This document shows, one piece after another, positions 1 to 8,205 of a stretch of DNA of 64,000 nt (the first letter of the stretch is position 1; every line of letters begins with the position of its first letter). The notes beneath the pieces are model-generated. The model saw nothing but the letters and a program-made list of their open reading frames with translations, was not told the origin of the DNA and did no database searches. The stretch comes from Chitinimonas koreensis (GTDB taxonomy: Bacteria > Pseudomonadota > Gammaproteobacteria > Burkholderiales > Chitinimonadaceae), in NCBI RefSeq assembly GCF_014353015.1, contig NZ_CP060704.1:2071001-2135000 (forward strand), given 5' to 3'. A program made the position numbers and the translations under genes.

Positions 1-93
1 CCGTCATCACTGACGGCTGAAACACCGCTGCCGTCGAAGGCGTCGGCGACCAGGTTGTTTCAATTCACAGCCGTCATCACTGACGGCTGAAAC
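1..93 (-). CRISPR. Leader-proximal end of a type I-C CRISPR array
   Basis: One full repeat (57-93), one 33-bp spacer (24-56) and the last 23 bases of the next repeat (1-23) are visible; bases 1-23 are identical to 71-93. Read on the minus strand, the direction of the adjacent cas genes, the 37-base repeat starts GTTTCAGCCGTCA and ends TGAATTGAAAC. A perfect 9-bp stem (CAGCCGTCA/TGACGGCTG) with a GTGA loop sits inside it. The 11 bases after the stem match the 11-nt 5' handle that Cas5c (Cas5d) leaves in type I-C systems. The far repeat boundary at 57 is inferred from the ATTGAAAC ending usual for the type, because only one complete copy is present. The array continues past the left edge of the window. 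Confidence 0.93.
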
Positions 94-328
94 GCCACGC
101 ATCGAAATGCTTGGCATCGAAGGCATAAATGCCCGTTTTGCGCGAACCTAAGCCACATGTCACTAGCTTGGCCGGATGGGATGGGGATGGATTCGAAGAA
201 AGCATTGCTTCATCAATGGCTTGCGAGACTGCGCGAACCCTTCAGATGATTGACGGTTGATCCAGGTTCGCGCGAGTCATTCTAGGCCGGCGTACTCGTC
301 TACTCAACGTGATATGCGCCTGTCCGCT
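94..328 (-). promoter_or_regulatory. CRISPR leader region
   Basis: This 235-bp non-coding stretch lies between the cas2 stop and the first repeat, where type I-C leaders sit. It should hold the array promoter, firing leftwards, and the signals for spacer integration. A GCGCGAACC motif occurs near 139 and 233, and its complement near 264. No core promoter could be assigned with confidence. Confidence 0.6.
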
Positions 329-619
329 TCAAAGCACGAGTGGGCCTTCGAAGTCGGTTGCTCGGAATATGCCGTGTTCCTTGACTTCGCAACCACGGGT
401 TTCCGCCAGGCGATACAGGCGCAGGTTGTCTTCGGACGGTTCGATTTCTGCCAGCAGTCGCCGTTCCAGATCCTCATATTGCATCTGGTTGACTTGGCAT
501 TCGAATACCGATTTCTGCACGCGTTGTCCCGTACTTTCGCAGACCTTGGCCACTCGCCGCAGGCGACGGCGGCCTTCGCGCGTCTCGGTGTTCACGTCGT
601 AGCAGACGATGATCAGCAT
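329..619 (-). CDS. cas2: CRISPR-associated endonuclease Cas2
   Basis: This 96-residue protein has the usual Cas2 length and starts MLIIVCYDVNTET, the first ferredoxin-like strand with the conserved Asp. Cas2 is the central dimer of the Cas1-Cas2 integrase that inserts new spacers at the leader end. The gene is last in the cas operon, nine bases after cas1, and its stop faces the CRISPR leader. The short internal Arg-rich helix and the C-terminal strand are as expected, and nothing looks broken. Confidence 0.96.
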   Translation of the reverse strand: MLIIVCYDVNTETREGRRRLRRVAKVCESTGQRVQKSVFECQVNQMQYEDLERRLLAEIEPSEDNLRLYRLAETRGCEVKEHGIFRATDFEGPLVL

Positions 620-628
620 GCCGGCGCT

Positions 629-1657
629 CTACTTGAATACGAAGGGCAGATAGCCTTCGGTTTCGCCGCGGATCGCCCTAGCCATCAGCCGTGCCTGGAC
701 CAAGGGCATCAGGCCGAGCGGGATCGCTTCCTTGAACAATGAATGTTGCAAGGCTTCCTGCTTGCGCTCCTGAAAGGCAACGACGATGTCGCGCCGCGCA
801 TCACCCTCCAGTAGCACGGCGCCTCCCTCGCGTTCGACGAAGCTCGTCGTGTCGATCTGCCTGCGATTGATTAGGCTCAGCGCCAGGCGGTCGGCAAACG
901 GCCTGAACTCTTCCACCAAATCCAGTGCCAGTGCGGGTCTGCCCGGACGCACCACGTGCAGGAAGCCGAGCTGTGGGTCGAGCCCGGCTGCTTCGCACGC
1001 CGCTCGACAGTCGCTGGTCCACATCGAGTAAAGAAAGGACAGCAAGGCATTGAGCCGATCTCGTGGTGGCCGGCGTGTTCGGCCATCGAAATGGAAGGCG
1101 TCGCGCCGATCCGGGCGGATCAGCAAATTGAATCGGGCGAAGTATTGGCGGGCGGCTTCGCCTTCGAGCCCCCTTACCGTATCGAGGTCGATGGCGCCGG
1201 GTAGCGCACGCAGGCTAGCCGCCAGATCGTTGCCGCCACGCTCGAGCTGCGCGCGTTCCGATTCGCTCTTGGCCTCACGAGCGCCTCGCAACAGAACCTG
1301 CCGCGCATTGCGAATCTTGCCGGCGACGCATGCGTGCGCCGTCATCAGTGCGAAGGCCATTTCCGCGGCTCGTCGGTGCTGAGCTTGTCGCAGCAGGATG
1401 TTGCCGCTCTGTGGTCCTTCCAGTCGCGCCTTGAAACGGCCATTGGCGTCAAGGAGTGTCAGCGTGATGGCCTCTTCCGCAAGTCGATGCATCAGCGGCG
1501 TGGACAGCATGACATGACCAAAGGTGACCACGCCGCTCAGGTGATGCAGCGGTACGCGCAGCCGGGTGTCCTGGCCGACTTCGACGCGCAGCGTGTCGTT
1601 GTCCAGCCGTAGGTAGGCGTCGGGCGTGGTGACGTAAAGCGTGTTGAGCAGTTGCAT
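629..1657 (-). CDS. cas1: CRISPR-associated endonuclease Cas1 (type I-C)
   Basis: Cas1 is the spacer integrase. The frame is open to 1753, but the ATG at 1657 is preferred: it gives the family N-terminus MQLLNTLYVTTPDAYL, a 342-residue protein, and lies two bases past the cas4 stop. The metal-binding triad is visible at about Glu165 (GLEGEAARQYF), His234 (GFLHV) and Asp246 (ALDLVEEFRPF). It sits in the order cas4-cas1-cas2 usual for type I-C. All three catalytic residues are present, so adaptation is probably functional. Confidence 0.96.
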   Translation of the reverse strand: MQLLNTLYVTTPDAYLRLDNDTLRVEVGQDTRLRVPLHHLSGVVTFGHVMLSTPLMHRLAEEAITLTLLDANGRFKARLEGPQSGNILLRQAQHRRAAEMAFALMTAHACVAGKIRNARQVLLRGAREAKSESERAQLERGGNDLAASLRALPGAIDLDTVRGLEGEAARQYFARFNLLIRPDRRDAFHFDGRTRRPPRDRLNALLSFLYSMWTSDCRAACEAAGLDPQLGFLHVVRPGRPALALDLVEEFRPFADRLALSLINRRQIDTTSFVEREGGAVLLEGDARRDIVVAFQERKQEALQHSLFKEAIPLGLMPLVQARLMARAIRGETEGYLPFVFK

Positions 1658-1659
1658 GG

Positions 1660-2280
1660 CTATTCGTCGACCTCGAACAGACGCGCCAGCAATTGCCTTT
1701 GCTGCTCGGGTATCGCCAGCGCCTCGGGTTGGCAGCGATCGCGGAGTGAGCACTCGCGGCAGCGTTCGTCATTGACTGGTGGCGGGAGCCGGCCCGCGGC
1801 GAAGGTGGAGCGGATCGCCGCGGTGCAGTCTTCCACGGCCTGGCGCAAGGTCGTATCGATGCGAACTGGACGGCGTTTCTTCGATCCGGCGTAGAACAGC
1901 GCACCCTCGGTGACGGATCGGCCCGTCATTTCTTCGAGGCAGATCGCCTGAGCCGCCAACTGCAATTCGTCGAAGTCGCGCACGCGGCGACGGCCGTGCT
2001 TGTATTCGACCGGGTAGGGTGTGCCGTCGGGCAGGAACTCGACTACGTCGGCCCTGCCGCTCAGGCCGAGGCGGTCGCTCCATAGGGGCAGCGCGCGCAC
2101 GATGCGGCAACCGGCGCGGGTTTCGGCGCCGGGCGTGTCGACCCGGGCATGGAGCGCATTGCCCCGCGCCGTGTGCAGATTGTCATCGAACGCCTGCTCC
2201 AGATGAATCAGCGCGCACTGGCGCGGGCAATAGCGCCAGTGCTGGAGGGCGCTGATGGGGATCGGATCGGGCGACTCCAT
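1660..2280 (-). CDS. cas4: CRISPR-associated exonuclease Cas4
   Basis: Cas4 is a RecB-type Fe-S nuclease that trims prespacers and selects the PAM during adaptation. In 206 residues the family marks are clear. Cys18 and Cys22 (YCPRQC) pair with Cys174, Cys177 and Cys183 (CRECSLRDRC) around the iron-sulfur cluster. The nuclease core shows Asp78 (GRADVVEF) and the Glu92-x-Lys94 pair (VEYK). It is in the same operon as cas7 upstream and cas1 downstream. One more Cys than the usual four lies in the C-terminal cluster. Confidence 0.95.
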   Translation of the reverse strand: MESPDPIPISALQHWRYCPRQCALIHLEQAFDDNLHTARGNALHARVDTPGAETRAGCRIVRALPLWSDRLGLSGRADVVEFLPDGTPYPVEYKHGRRRVRDFDELQLAAQAICLEEMTGRSVTEGALFYAGSKKRRPVRIDTTLRQAVEDCTAAIRSTFAAGRLPPPVNDERCRECSLRDRCQPEALAIPEQQRQLLARLFEVDE

Positions 2281-2324
2281 GGCAGGTGGTTTGCAAGCGC
2301 TGACCGGCGTGCAACCTCAGGACT

Positions 2325-3218
2325 TCAGCCGACCCGCCGTTGCAAGGTCACGCCGGTCGGCAGATCCGCATCGTTCACCGTCACGCGGAAGTCGGCGAAG
2401 TCGCGTGCCGGCTTGCTGGGGTCCACAGGCTGAACCTGGATGCGTTCGAACAGGCTATGGGCGTGAGCATTGCCAAGCTCGGACTCGTGCTTGAACACAT
2501 AGAGCCCGCGAGTAGCCATCTCGCCGCGGGCGGCCGAACGGTCGTGCTCGAACATTTGTTCCAGTGCCTTGAGCAGCAGTTCCAGGTCGTCGTCCGAGAA
2601 ACCGGTCTGCTTGGCGAGGAAGGAGGAAACGAAGCCGTGGGCGACGTAGAGGCCATAGGGCACGGTGTGCTTGCGGCCCATGGTGCGGTTGTCGCCGTCC
2701 TGTTTCTCGGCTTCCGCCTCGGTGGCCACGGCCATCCGGGTGATGCTGTGTTCGAGCGATACGATGGGCGCGACCGAGCGCGCGAAGGTCAGTTGCACGG
2801 GCCCGCGCACCTGGCCGCAATTGACGCCGGTGCTCATCACTGCGCCGAAGGTACGCACATCGTAGAAGTTGGCGCACATCCAGTTACGGGCGGCGGTCAC
2901 CGCATCGCCGCCGCCCTTGCGCTTCTTCTCCTCGCCCTTGAGCAACTCGCCGTTATCGGTAGCGACGTAGGCGCGTTCGTGGGTCTGGTTGAGGATGGCC
3001 TTTTCCTTGACGTAGATCTCGTAGGGCGGCGTCTCGCCCTTCACCAAGCCCACGAAGTTGCGCACCTTGCGCTTGAGGCTGACGTCGGTGACCAGGCCAT
3101 GGCCGGTTTCGGCATCGATGCGCGGCAGGTTGCCGGCGTCAGGGTCGCCGTTGGGGTTGCCGTCCTTCACATCGAACAGGAGGACGAAGTCGTAACGGTG
3201 GACGATGGCCATGCTCAT
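2325..3218 (-). CDS. cas7: Cas7 (Csd2), type I-C Cascade backbone subunit
   Basis: This 297-residue protein starts MSMAIVHRYDFVLLFDVKDGNPNGDPD, the hallmark Csd2/Cas7c N-terminus, and carries later family blocks such as MSTGVNCGQVRGPVQ. Several Cas7 copies coat the crRNA in the type I-C Cascade. Two ATGs (3218 and 3212) are possible. The upstream GAGGAG is better spaced for the second, while the first overlaps the expected cas8c stop as ATGA. As written, the cas8c frame overlaps this gene by 80 bases; that overlap is probably an artefact of a short G run at 3227-3230. Confidence 0.95.
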   Translation of the reverse strand: MSMAIVHRYDFVLLFDVKDGNPNGDPDAGNLPRIDAETGHGLVTDVSLKRKVRNFVGLVKGETPPYEIYVKEKAILNQTHERAYVATDNGELLKGEEKKRKGGGDAVTAARNWMCANFYDVRTFGAVMSTGVNCGQVRGPVQLTFARSVAPIVSLEHSITRMAVATEAEAEKQDGDNRTMGRKHTVPYGLYVAHGFVSSFLAKQTGFSDDDLELLLKALEQMFEHDRSAARGEMATRGLYVFKHESELGNAHAHSLFERIQVQPVDPSKPARDFADFRVTVNDADLPTGVTLQRRVG

Positions 3219-3594
3219 TGCTCCTCGGGGCGGTGTTGTCGGTATCGGCGCTGCGCTTGGTGAAGAAGTCCTGGCGCTGGTGGTAGTAGCCGAGCGCGAA
3301 GCGGCCTTGGTCGGGCAGGCTAAGGTGGGCCGGGAAGTCGGCTAGGCCGCCGCTGATCTCTCCCAGCAGGCGCTCCAGGTTCACCTTGCGGCCGGGCTTG
3401 AGTTTGGCCAGGTGGTGGTTGGACAGCCGCAGCAAGGTGGCGAATACCGTGGCCGGCGTGCTGGAAGCGGCGCCATAGAAGCGTTCGCGGATGGTGGCGT
3501 TGATGCCGGGCTGGGCTTCTTCCTGGATCTTCTCCAGCGCCGCGAACAGCCGGCCCAGGCGGTAGCCGGGATGGTTGTTGCTGGTATCGAGCAT
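3139..3594 (-). CDS. cas11c: Cas11c small subunit, internal translation start within cas8c
   Basis: Type I-C systems are known to make their small subunit, Cas11c, from an internal in-frame start in cas8c. Here codon 458 is an ATG (3592-3594) in the same frame, beginning MLDTSNNHPGYRLGRLF, exactly where the helical C-terminal domain begins. A strong AAGGAG lies nine bases upstream, inside the cas8c coding sequence. As written the product is 151 residues. With the probable missing base at 3227-3230 it would be 126 residues, close to the size known for Cas11c. That the site is used is inferred from the motif and the known precedent. Confidence 0.75.
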   Translation of the reverse strand: MLDTSNNHPGYRLGRLFAALEKIQEEAQPGINATIRERFYGAASSTPATVFATLLRLSNHHLAKLKPGRKVNLERLLGEISGGLADFPAHLSLPDQGRFALGYYHQRQDFFTKRSADTDNTAPRSNEHGHRPPLRLRPPVRCEGRQPQRRP

Positions 3595-4965
3595 GACTTG
3601 AAACTCCTTCTCCTCGGTATGTTTGGCGCGGACATCGCGGTTGAGCCAGGCCTTGATCATGGCGGCGCGGGCGTAGGTCACCTTCCGTTCGGCCCGGCAG
3701 CGCAGCACGGCCAGGTTGATCAGCTGGGCGGGGTAGGGGCGGCCGTCGAGCACGCTGCGCAGCACTTCGCCGCCCAGCCGCGGCGGGATGTTGTCGGCTT
3801 TGCCCTGGGCCGCCAGTGCGGCGAGCAGGCGAAACAGCGACGGATGCGGCGGATCGTTCGGCCCGCCCTGGATGGCCAGGTCGTCGAAGTGCCGCTTGAT
3901 GCGCGGCGCCAGCTCGGCCAGCGGCAGGTCGTGGTAGTCGCGGATGGCGATGCGGGCGGCGTTGGGGGCGAGGGCCAGCACATGGAAGCGGCGGGAGCCC
4001 GCCTCGTGTTGGTAGCGGCCACTTTCGATGGCTTTGAAGATGGCCTGGACCGCGGCGATGCCGCGATCGGGGTCGTCGTCCTTGGCCGGCTCGCCAAGCA
4101 GGAAGGCCAGGCCGGCCTCCATCGGTTCGTCGTCGACGTCGGCCCAGAACACGGTGGAGGCATCGCCGACCTGGACGCGATTGGTCGAGTCGCGCGCCAG
4201 CAGGGCGTTCAGCGCAGTGGTATAGGTCTGAGCCGCCGTTTCGCCGATTGGTGCGTTGTTGCCTTGCGTCTTGCCGTAGGAATTGAAGGCGTCGAGGTTG
4301 AAGCTGACGATATTGGCGCCGGAGGTCTGGGCACCCCATACGCCCTTGATGGCGGGATGCAGGCGCGCGACCGTGTCCGGTTGGCCGCGCACCAGGCAGA
4401 TCGCGGCCTCCAGAGTCGCATCGTCGTCGGTTGGCTCCGGGGCTGCTTGCAAGGCCGGGCGCTGGCAGACCAGCGCGTCATCGCCCAGTAGCCGGAAAGT
4501 CATGGTCGGATTGGTATCGGCGATATCGGCCCATTGCGGTAGTTGCGCCAGCGCGGCGAGGTCGAGCCGGTCGAAAAAGGCCTGGACGGCGCGTATGCCG
4601 GTGTCGCTTGCGACCGCTTCGGGCAAGGCCGCCAACTTGGCGCGGAAAGCCGCATGCTGCTCGGCCACCCGCTCGGGCTTGCCGCGCGTGTCCACGCCGA
4701 GCACATATTCGGCGCTATCCCACAGCAGGTTGGCCGCGACGCCGGAGGTCTTCTTCACGCCGCGCGGCACCAGGAATCGGCTGGGTTCGTGCTTCTTGCC
4801 GCGCATCTCGCCGGTCTTCTGCAATTGCACCAGTCGGCCGGCCGGATCGATCTCGATCAGGTAGCCGATCGGCTGCTCGACCAGCCCGACCGCGGGCAGG
4901 CGGCGAGCCGGCTCGGGATGGGCGGCGCGGCGCCGGTAATAGTTGTCGAGCGCTTGCAGGATCAT
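3139..4965 (-). CDS. cas8c: Cas8c (Csd1), type I-C Cascade large subunit
   Basis: Cas8c recognises the PAM and begins target unwinding. As written it has 608 residues, starting MILQALDNYYRRR, with Csd1 blocks such as GYLIEIDPAGRLVQLQ and, near the C-terminus, GYRLGRLFAALEKIQEEAQ and GYYHQRQDFFTKR. The start overlaps the cas5c stop by four bases. The last 30 or so residues read into the cas7 start in another frame and are Arg/Pro-rich, unlike the family. One extra base in the G run at 3227-3230 would end the protein as TAPEEQ with its TGA overlapping the cas7 ATG, the usual arrangement. The true C-terminus is therefore probably near 3215. Confidence 0.94.
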   Translation of the reverse strand: MILQALDNYYRRRAAHPEPARRLPAVGLVEQPIGYLIEIDPAGRLVQLQKTGEMRGKKHEPSRFLVPRGVKKTSGVAANLLWDSAEYVLGVDTRGKPERVAEQHAAFRAKLAALPEAVASDTGIRAVQAFFDRLDLAALAQLPQWADIADTNPTMTFRLLGDDALVCQRPALQAAPEPTDDDATLEAAICLVRGQPDTVARLHPAIKGVWGAQTSGANIVSFNLDAFNSYGKTQGNNAPIGETAAQTYTTALNALLARDSTNRVQVGDASTVFWADVDDEPMEAGLAFLLGEPAKDDDPDRGIAAVQAIFKAIESGRYQHEAGSRRFHVLALAPNAARIAIRDYHDLPLAELAPRIKRHFDDLAIQGGPNDPPHPSLFRLLAALAAQGKADNIPPRLGGEVLRSVLDGRPYPAQLINLAVLRCRAERKVTYARAAMIKAWLNRDVRAKHTEEKEFQVMLDTSNNHPGYRLGRLFAALEKIQEEAQPGINATIRERFYGAASSTPATVFATLLRLSNHHLAKLKPGRKVNLERLLGEISGGLADFPAHLSLPDQGRFALGYYHQRQDFFTKRSADTDNTAPRSNEHGHRPPLRLRPPVRCEGRQPQRRP

Positions 4966-5657
4966 GCCAATGCCTCCTGCCAGTCCGGCACCGCCATCGC
5001 GCCGTCGTGCAGTTCGGCCCGGAAGAAGCGCGGCTGTGGATCGGCCGGGTCGGAGAAGTCGAGGTCATGCAGCATGTAGCCGAGGTCGCGCGGCTTGCCG
5101 AAGCCGAGTTCGGCGCGGTCGGCTTCGCTCAAGTCTTGCCGGTCGGCGGGCTCGGAGAGCGGATCGACCAGGCGAAAGCTGGCCGCGAATTCACGGCAGC
5201 CGAGATAAGGCTGGTTCACGCATTGGCCGCGCTCGGCGCGGCGCGCGAACATCTCGCGATACTTGGCCAGGGGATTGGCGGCCCGCGCTTCCGGCTTGAC
5301 CGTCAATTCGGCATGCAGCCGGTAGCCGACGTCGCGCAGGAACAGCCCGGCCCGTTGCTGCCGCTCTTCTTCAATGTAAAGCCCGAGCGCGCCGCGACCC
5401 TGCTTCATCGCGCTGGCGACTGCGCCGGCCGGCACGGTCTTGCCGACTTCGTTGCGGCGCAGGTTGATCCAGCGGATGGGCTTGAGCACTTCGATCCGGT
5501 GGATGCGCCAGTCGATCTCGGGCTTCCACAAGATGGCCTGGAAGACGTTGCGGGCGGCGGACGGGGTGATCAGGTCGTAGCTGACGCGCTCGACCTTCAT
5601 CTCGGGACGGGTGAAGCAGGCGAAGTCACCGCTGACTTCGAGGCAGAACCGATTCAT
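4962..5657 (-). CDS. cas5: Cas5c (Cas5d), crRNA-processing Cascade subunit
   Basis: In type I-C, which lacks Cas6, Cas5c cuts the pre-crRNA at the base of the repeat hairpin and then caps the 5' handle. This 231-residue protein starts MNRFCLEVSGDFACFTRPE and carries the family block YDLITPSAARNVFQAILW. The repeat at 57-93, with its stem followed by an 11-nt tail, suits this activity. The start has a GGAG site. The gene begins 20 bases after the cas3 stop and overlaps cas8c by four bases, consistent with translational coupling. No cas6 gene is present, as expected. Confidence 0.95.
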   Translation of the reverse strand: MNRFCLEVSGDFACFTRPEMKVERVSYDLITPSAARNVFQAILWKPEIDWRIHRIEVLKPIRWINLRRNEVGKTVPAGAVASAMKQGRGALGLYIEEERQQRAGLFLRDVGYRLHAELTVKPEARAANPLAKYREMFARRAERGQCVNQPYLGCREFAASFRLVDPLSEPADRQDLSEADRAELGFGKPRDLGYMLHDLDFSDPADPQPRFFRAELHDGAMAVPDWQEALA

Positions 5658-5677
5658 CGCTCCTCCAGGTATGCGGC

Positions 5678-8044
5678 TCAGAGCGCCGTGGCGCTCGGGT
5701 TGTAGATCGCGACCTGTTCCGTGTTCAATCCGAGTTCCGGGTGATAGCGCAGCGGATTGATCAGGATGTAGCTGTCCAGGAGCACCGGATGCAAGTCGTT
5801 CCCCATGCGTTGCATATCCTTCTTTCTCACGCTCACCGCATAGCGCTGCAGCGCACGGATCGACCAGCGTTCGGCCTGACCTTGTGCGAGCCGGTCCAGC
5901 AATGCCTGTACTTTTTCATCGCCGGCCGGATAGCAGACGTAGACCGTGACTCGTTCTTCGTCGTCGATCAGCCTGAAACGCTCGGCTGCCGTGCGGAAGG
6001 CCACCGCGAGCATGCCGTCCAGGCGGGGCGTGAGGACATCCCGATGCAGCAGATCGACGATCCCGCGCTGGTCGTGGCCGCCGCAGTCGGCGTAGTAACG
6101 TCTGAAGTAGCGCCACATGCCATTGCGGTCGGCCAGCAGCCGGCTGCCGTCCGGATCGTCGTAGCCGTGCAGCACCGCGCGCGTGGCGCCGGCCGCGAGC
6201 GCCAGCGTGCCGCGCGGTTCACCGGTCGGCGGCACGAACACCTTGACCCGTCCCAGTCCGTCCAGCCGGCCTTCGCGGTTGCAGCGGCCGGCTGCCTGCG
6301 CGATCGAATCCAGGCCGGCCAGCGCTCGCCAGACCACCGGGAAATCGACGTCCACGCCGGCCTCGATCAGACTCGTGCTCACGACATGCAAGGGGCGCGG
6401 ATCGCTGCCCGTGCGGCGGCCGTCGAGCCGGGTGCGAATCTCGGCCAGCAGGGCGGCTCGATGCGCACCGCACAGGTCGGTGGTCAGGCAGATCGCACCC
6501 TCGGGCAGCCGCCGCCACAGTTCGCGCGCATCGGACTTGCGGTTGACGATGGCCAGGATGCAATCCTCGGCAGCGATGGCCGCGGCGATTTCGTCCCAAT
6601 CGCCGTGCGCGGCCAGATCGGCGGGGAGCTCGACCGCGACGCGCTTGAGCGCATCGAACAGGGCGTCGGGATCGTCGATGATTTCGCAGACCTGGCCTTC
6701 CTCGAAACCGCGCAGGCCATGGCGTGGATCAAGCATCTCGCGATGGGTCAGCACCGGCTGCGTTGCGGTACAGAACACCACCGTCACGCCGTAGTGCGCG
6801 ATCAGCAGGCGCAATACGTCGAGGATCGGCTGCAGGAACTCGGGGGGCAGTTGCTGCGCTTCGTCGAGCACGATCACGCTACCGGCCAGGTTGTGCAGCT
6901 TGCGGCAGTGCGAGGTGCGGGCGGCGAACAGGCTCTCGAACAACTGTACGTTGGTGGTGACGATCAGCGGCGCATCCCAGTTCTCGCAGGCCAGCCGGCT
7001 CGCCAGCGTGTCGCCGTCGCGCTCGGCCTGGCTGTGGTGTTCGATCACCGGATCGCCCGCCAGGCCTTCGAATACCCGGCGGAATACGTCGGTGGTCTGC
7101 TCGATGATGCTGGTGTAGGGGATCGCGTAGACGATTCTGCGCTTGCCGTGGCGCAACGCGTGCTCGAGCGCGAAACCGAGGCTGGCCAAGGTTTTGCCGC
7201 CGCCGGTAGGGACGGTGAGCGAGAAGGCGCCCGGCGTTTCGCTAGCCTTCCAGCGGCACTGGGCCAGGACCCGGGCGCGCAACTGGTTGACCGCGCCGGC
7301 CGGTTCGCCGAAGCGGGCCATATGGGCGTCGTAGGCGGCACGCAATTCGGCGATGGCGGGAAAGCGGCCTCGGCGCTCGAACTGGGCCGGGTCCATGAAG
7401 CGCTCGGTATCGAGGAAGTCGGCGTCGACCAGCGCGGAGAACAGCATGCGTACCCACAGCGCGTATGCGCCGGGCTGGTCGTGTTCGGCAGCCAGGACGG
7501 CCTTGAGCGAAGGGCCTGGGTTGAAATCTTCGTCGGCCAGGATGTCGGCAGCCGGCCGGGCCGACAGCGCTTCATCGTATTCCCGACGGGATTCTGCATC
7601 GGCGAGGCGCGCCTTCAAGCCGGCGCTGACGTTCGATTCCCAGTCGTACAGCCCGGCATGGTGGCTGGCGATCAGATAGGCGAGGACGCGGCCGGCCAGT
7701 TCTCCGACGCTGCCGTGACGCTGCCTGAGCGTCTCGATCGCATGCAAGGCACCGGCGGTCGAATGATTGGCCCGGCCACCTTGCTCGATATGGGCGTCCG
7801 GATCGAAGCCGCTGCCTTTCCTGATCTTGCCCTGGAATGGCGGCCGGTATTTGCCGAGGTCGTGCCAGCGGCCCGCCAGCCGAGCCCATTCCTCGGCGGC
7901 GAAGACGGTGGCGCGCTCGGCGGCGAGGCGAGCGACCTCGTGAAGATGTTCGTGGAGAAGATGGACGTCCCAGCCGGACGGTTTCTCGGGCGCGGGCCGG
8001 ACATGGGCCAGGGCGACGTCCTGCACGGTATGCGGTGCCTGCAT
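5678..8044 (-). CDS. cas3: Cas3 helicase-nuclease (HD + DExH)
   Basis: Cas3 degrades DNA recognised by Cascade. An N-terminal HD nuclease domain shows RWHDLGKYRPPFQ, NHSTAGALHA and ASHHAGLYDW. It is followed by a superfamily 2 helicase with Walker A PTGGGKT and DEAQQLP (DExH/DEAD box). The open frame extends to 8116, but the ATG at 8044 (MQAPHTVQDVALAHV) is chosen because a GGGAGGA site lies just upstream; this gives 788 residues, normal for the I-C family. It is the first gene of the leftward cas operon, divergent from the HisN-like gene. Confidence 0.95.
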   Translation of the reverse strand: MQAPHTVQDVALAHVRPAPEKPSGWDVHLLHEHLHEVARLAAERATVFAAEEWARLAGRWHDLGKYRPPFQGKIRKGSGFDPDAHIEQGGRANHSTAGALHAIETLRQRHGSVGELAGRVLAYLIASHHAGLYDWESNVSAGLKARLADAESRREYDEALSARPAADILADEDFNPGPSLKAVLAAEHDQPGAYALWVRMLFSALVDADFLDTERFMDPAQFERRGRFPAIAELRAAYDAHMARFGEPAGAVNQLRARVLAQCRWKASETPGAFSLTVPTGGGKTLASLGFALEHALRHGKRRIVYAIPYTSIIEQTTDVFRRVFEGLAGDPVIEHHSQAERDGDTLASRLACENWDAPLIVTTNVQLFESLFAARTSHCRKLHNLAGSVIVLDEAQQLPPEFLQPILDVLRLLIAHYGVTVVFCTATQPVLTHREMLDPRHGLRGFEEGQVCEIIDDPDALFDALKRVAVELPADLAAHGDWDEIAAAIAAEDCILAIVNRKSDARELWRRLPEGAICLTTDLCGAHRAALLAEIRTRLDGRRTGSDPRPLHVVSTSLIEAGVDVDFPVVWRALAGLDSIAQAAGRCNREGRLDGLGRVKVFVPPTGEPRGTLALAAGATRAVLHGYDDPDGSRLLADRNGMWRYFRRYYADCGGHDQRGIVDLLHRDVLTPRLDGMLAVAFRTAAERFRLIDDEERVTVYVCYPAGDEKVQALLDRLAQGQAERWSIRALQRYAVSVRKKDMQRMGNDLHPVLLDSYILINPLRYHPELGLNTEQVAIYNPSATAL

Positions 8045-8088
8045 GCTTCCTCCCTCTGCGGCGGGTTCATGCCCGCCGTCTCGTATCG

Positions 8089-8116
8089 AGCATAGCAACC
8101 GCCTGTATTGCCGCAA
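8089..8116 (-). promoter_or_regulatory. Candidate sigma-70 promoter of the cas operon
   Basis: On the minus strand TTGCGG (8116-8111) and TATGCT (8094-8089) are separated by 16 bp, and a TGC precedes the -10 as in extended -10 promoters. The pair lies 45 bp upstream of the cas3 start. This rests on consensus matching only. Confidence 0.4.
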
Positions 8117-8205
8117 GGCACGACGGTAACAACCCGGCCGGGGCCGACCGGCTGCGCGCCCAAGCGCATTGAAGCTAAGATGGCGCCCTCCCCGAAAGGA
8201 CCCCC

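Noticed and set aside
3139..3218. A real 80-base overlap of cas8c and cas7
   Set aside because: The extra cas8c residues do not fit the family, and a single base in a G run gives the usual four-base overlap.
5741..8095. A 784-codon open frame opposite cas3
   Set aside because: Antisense to cas3, with no recognisable motif and shadow-type composition.
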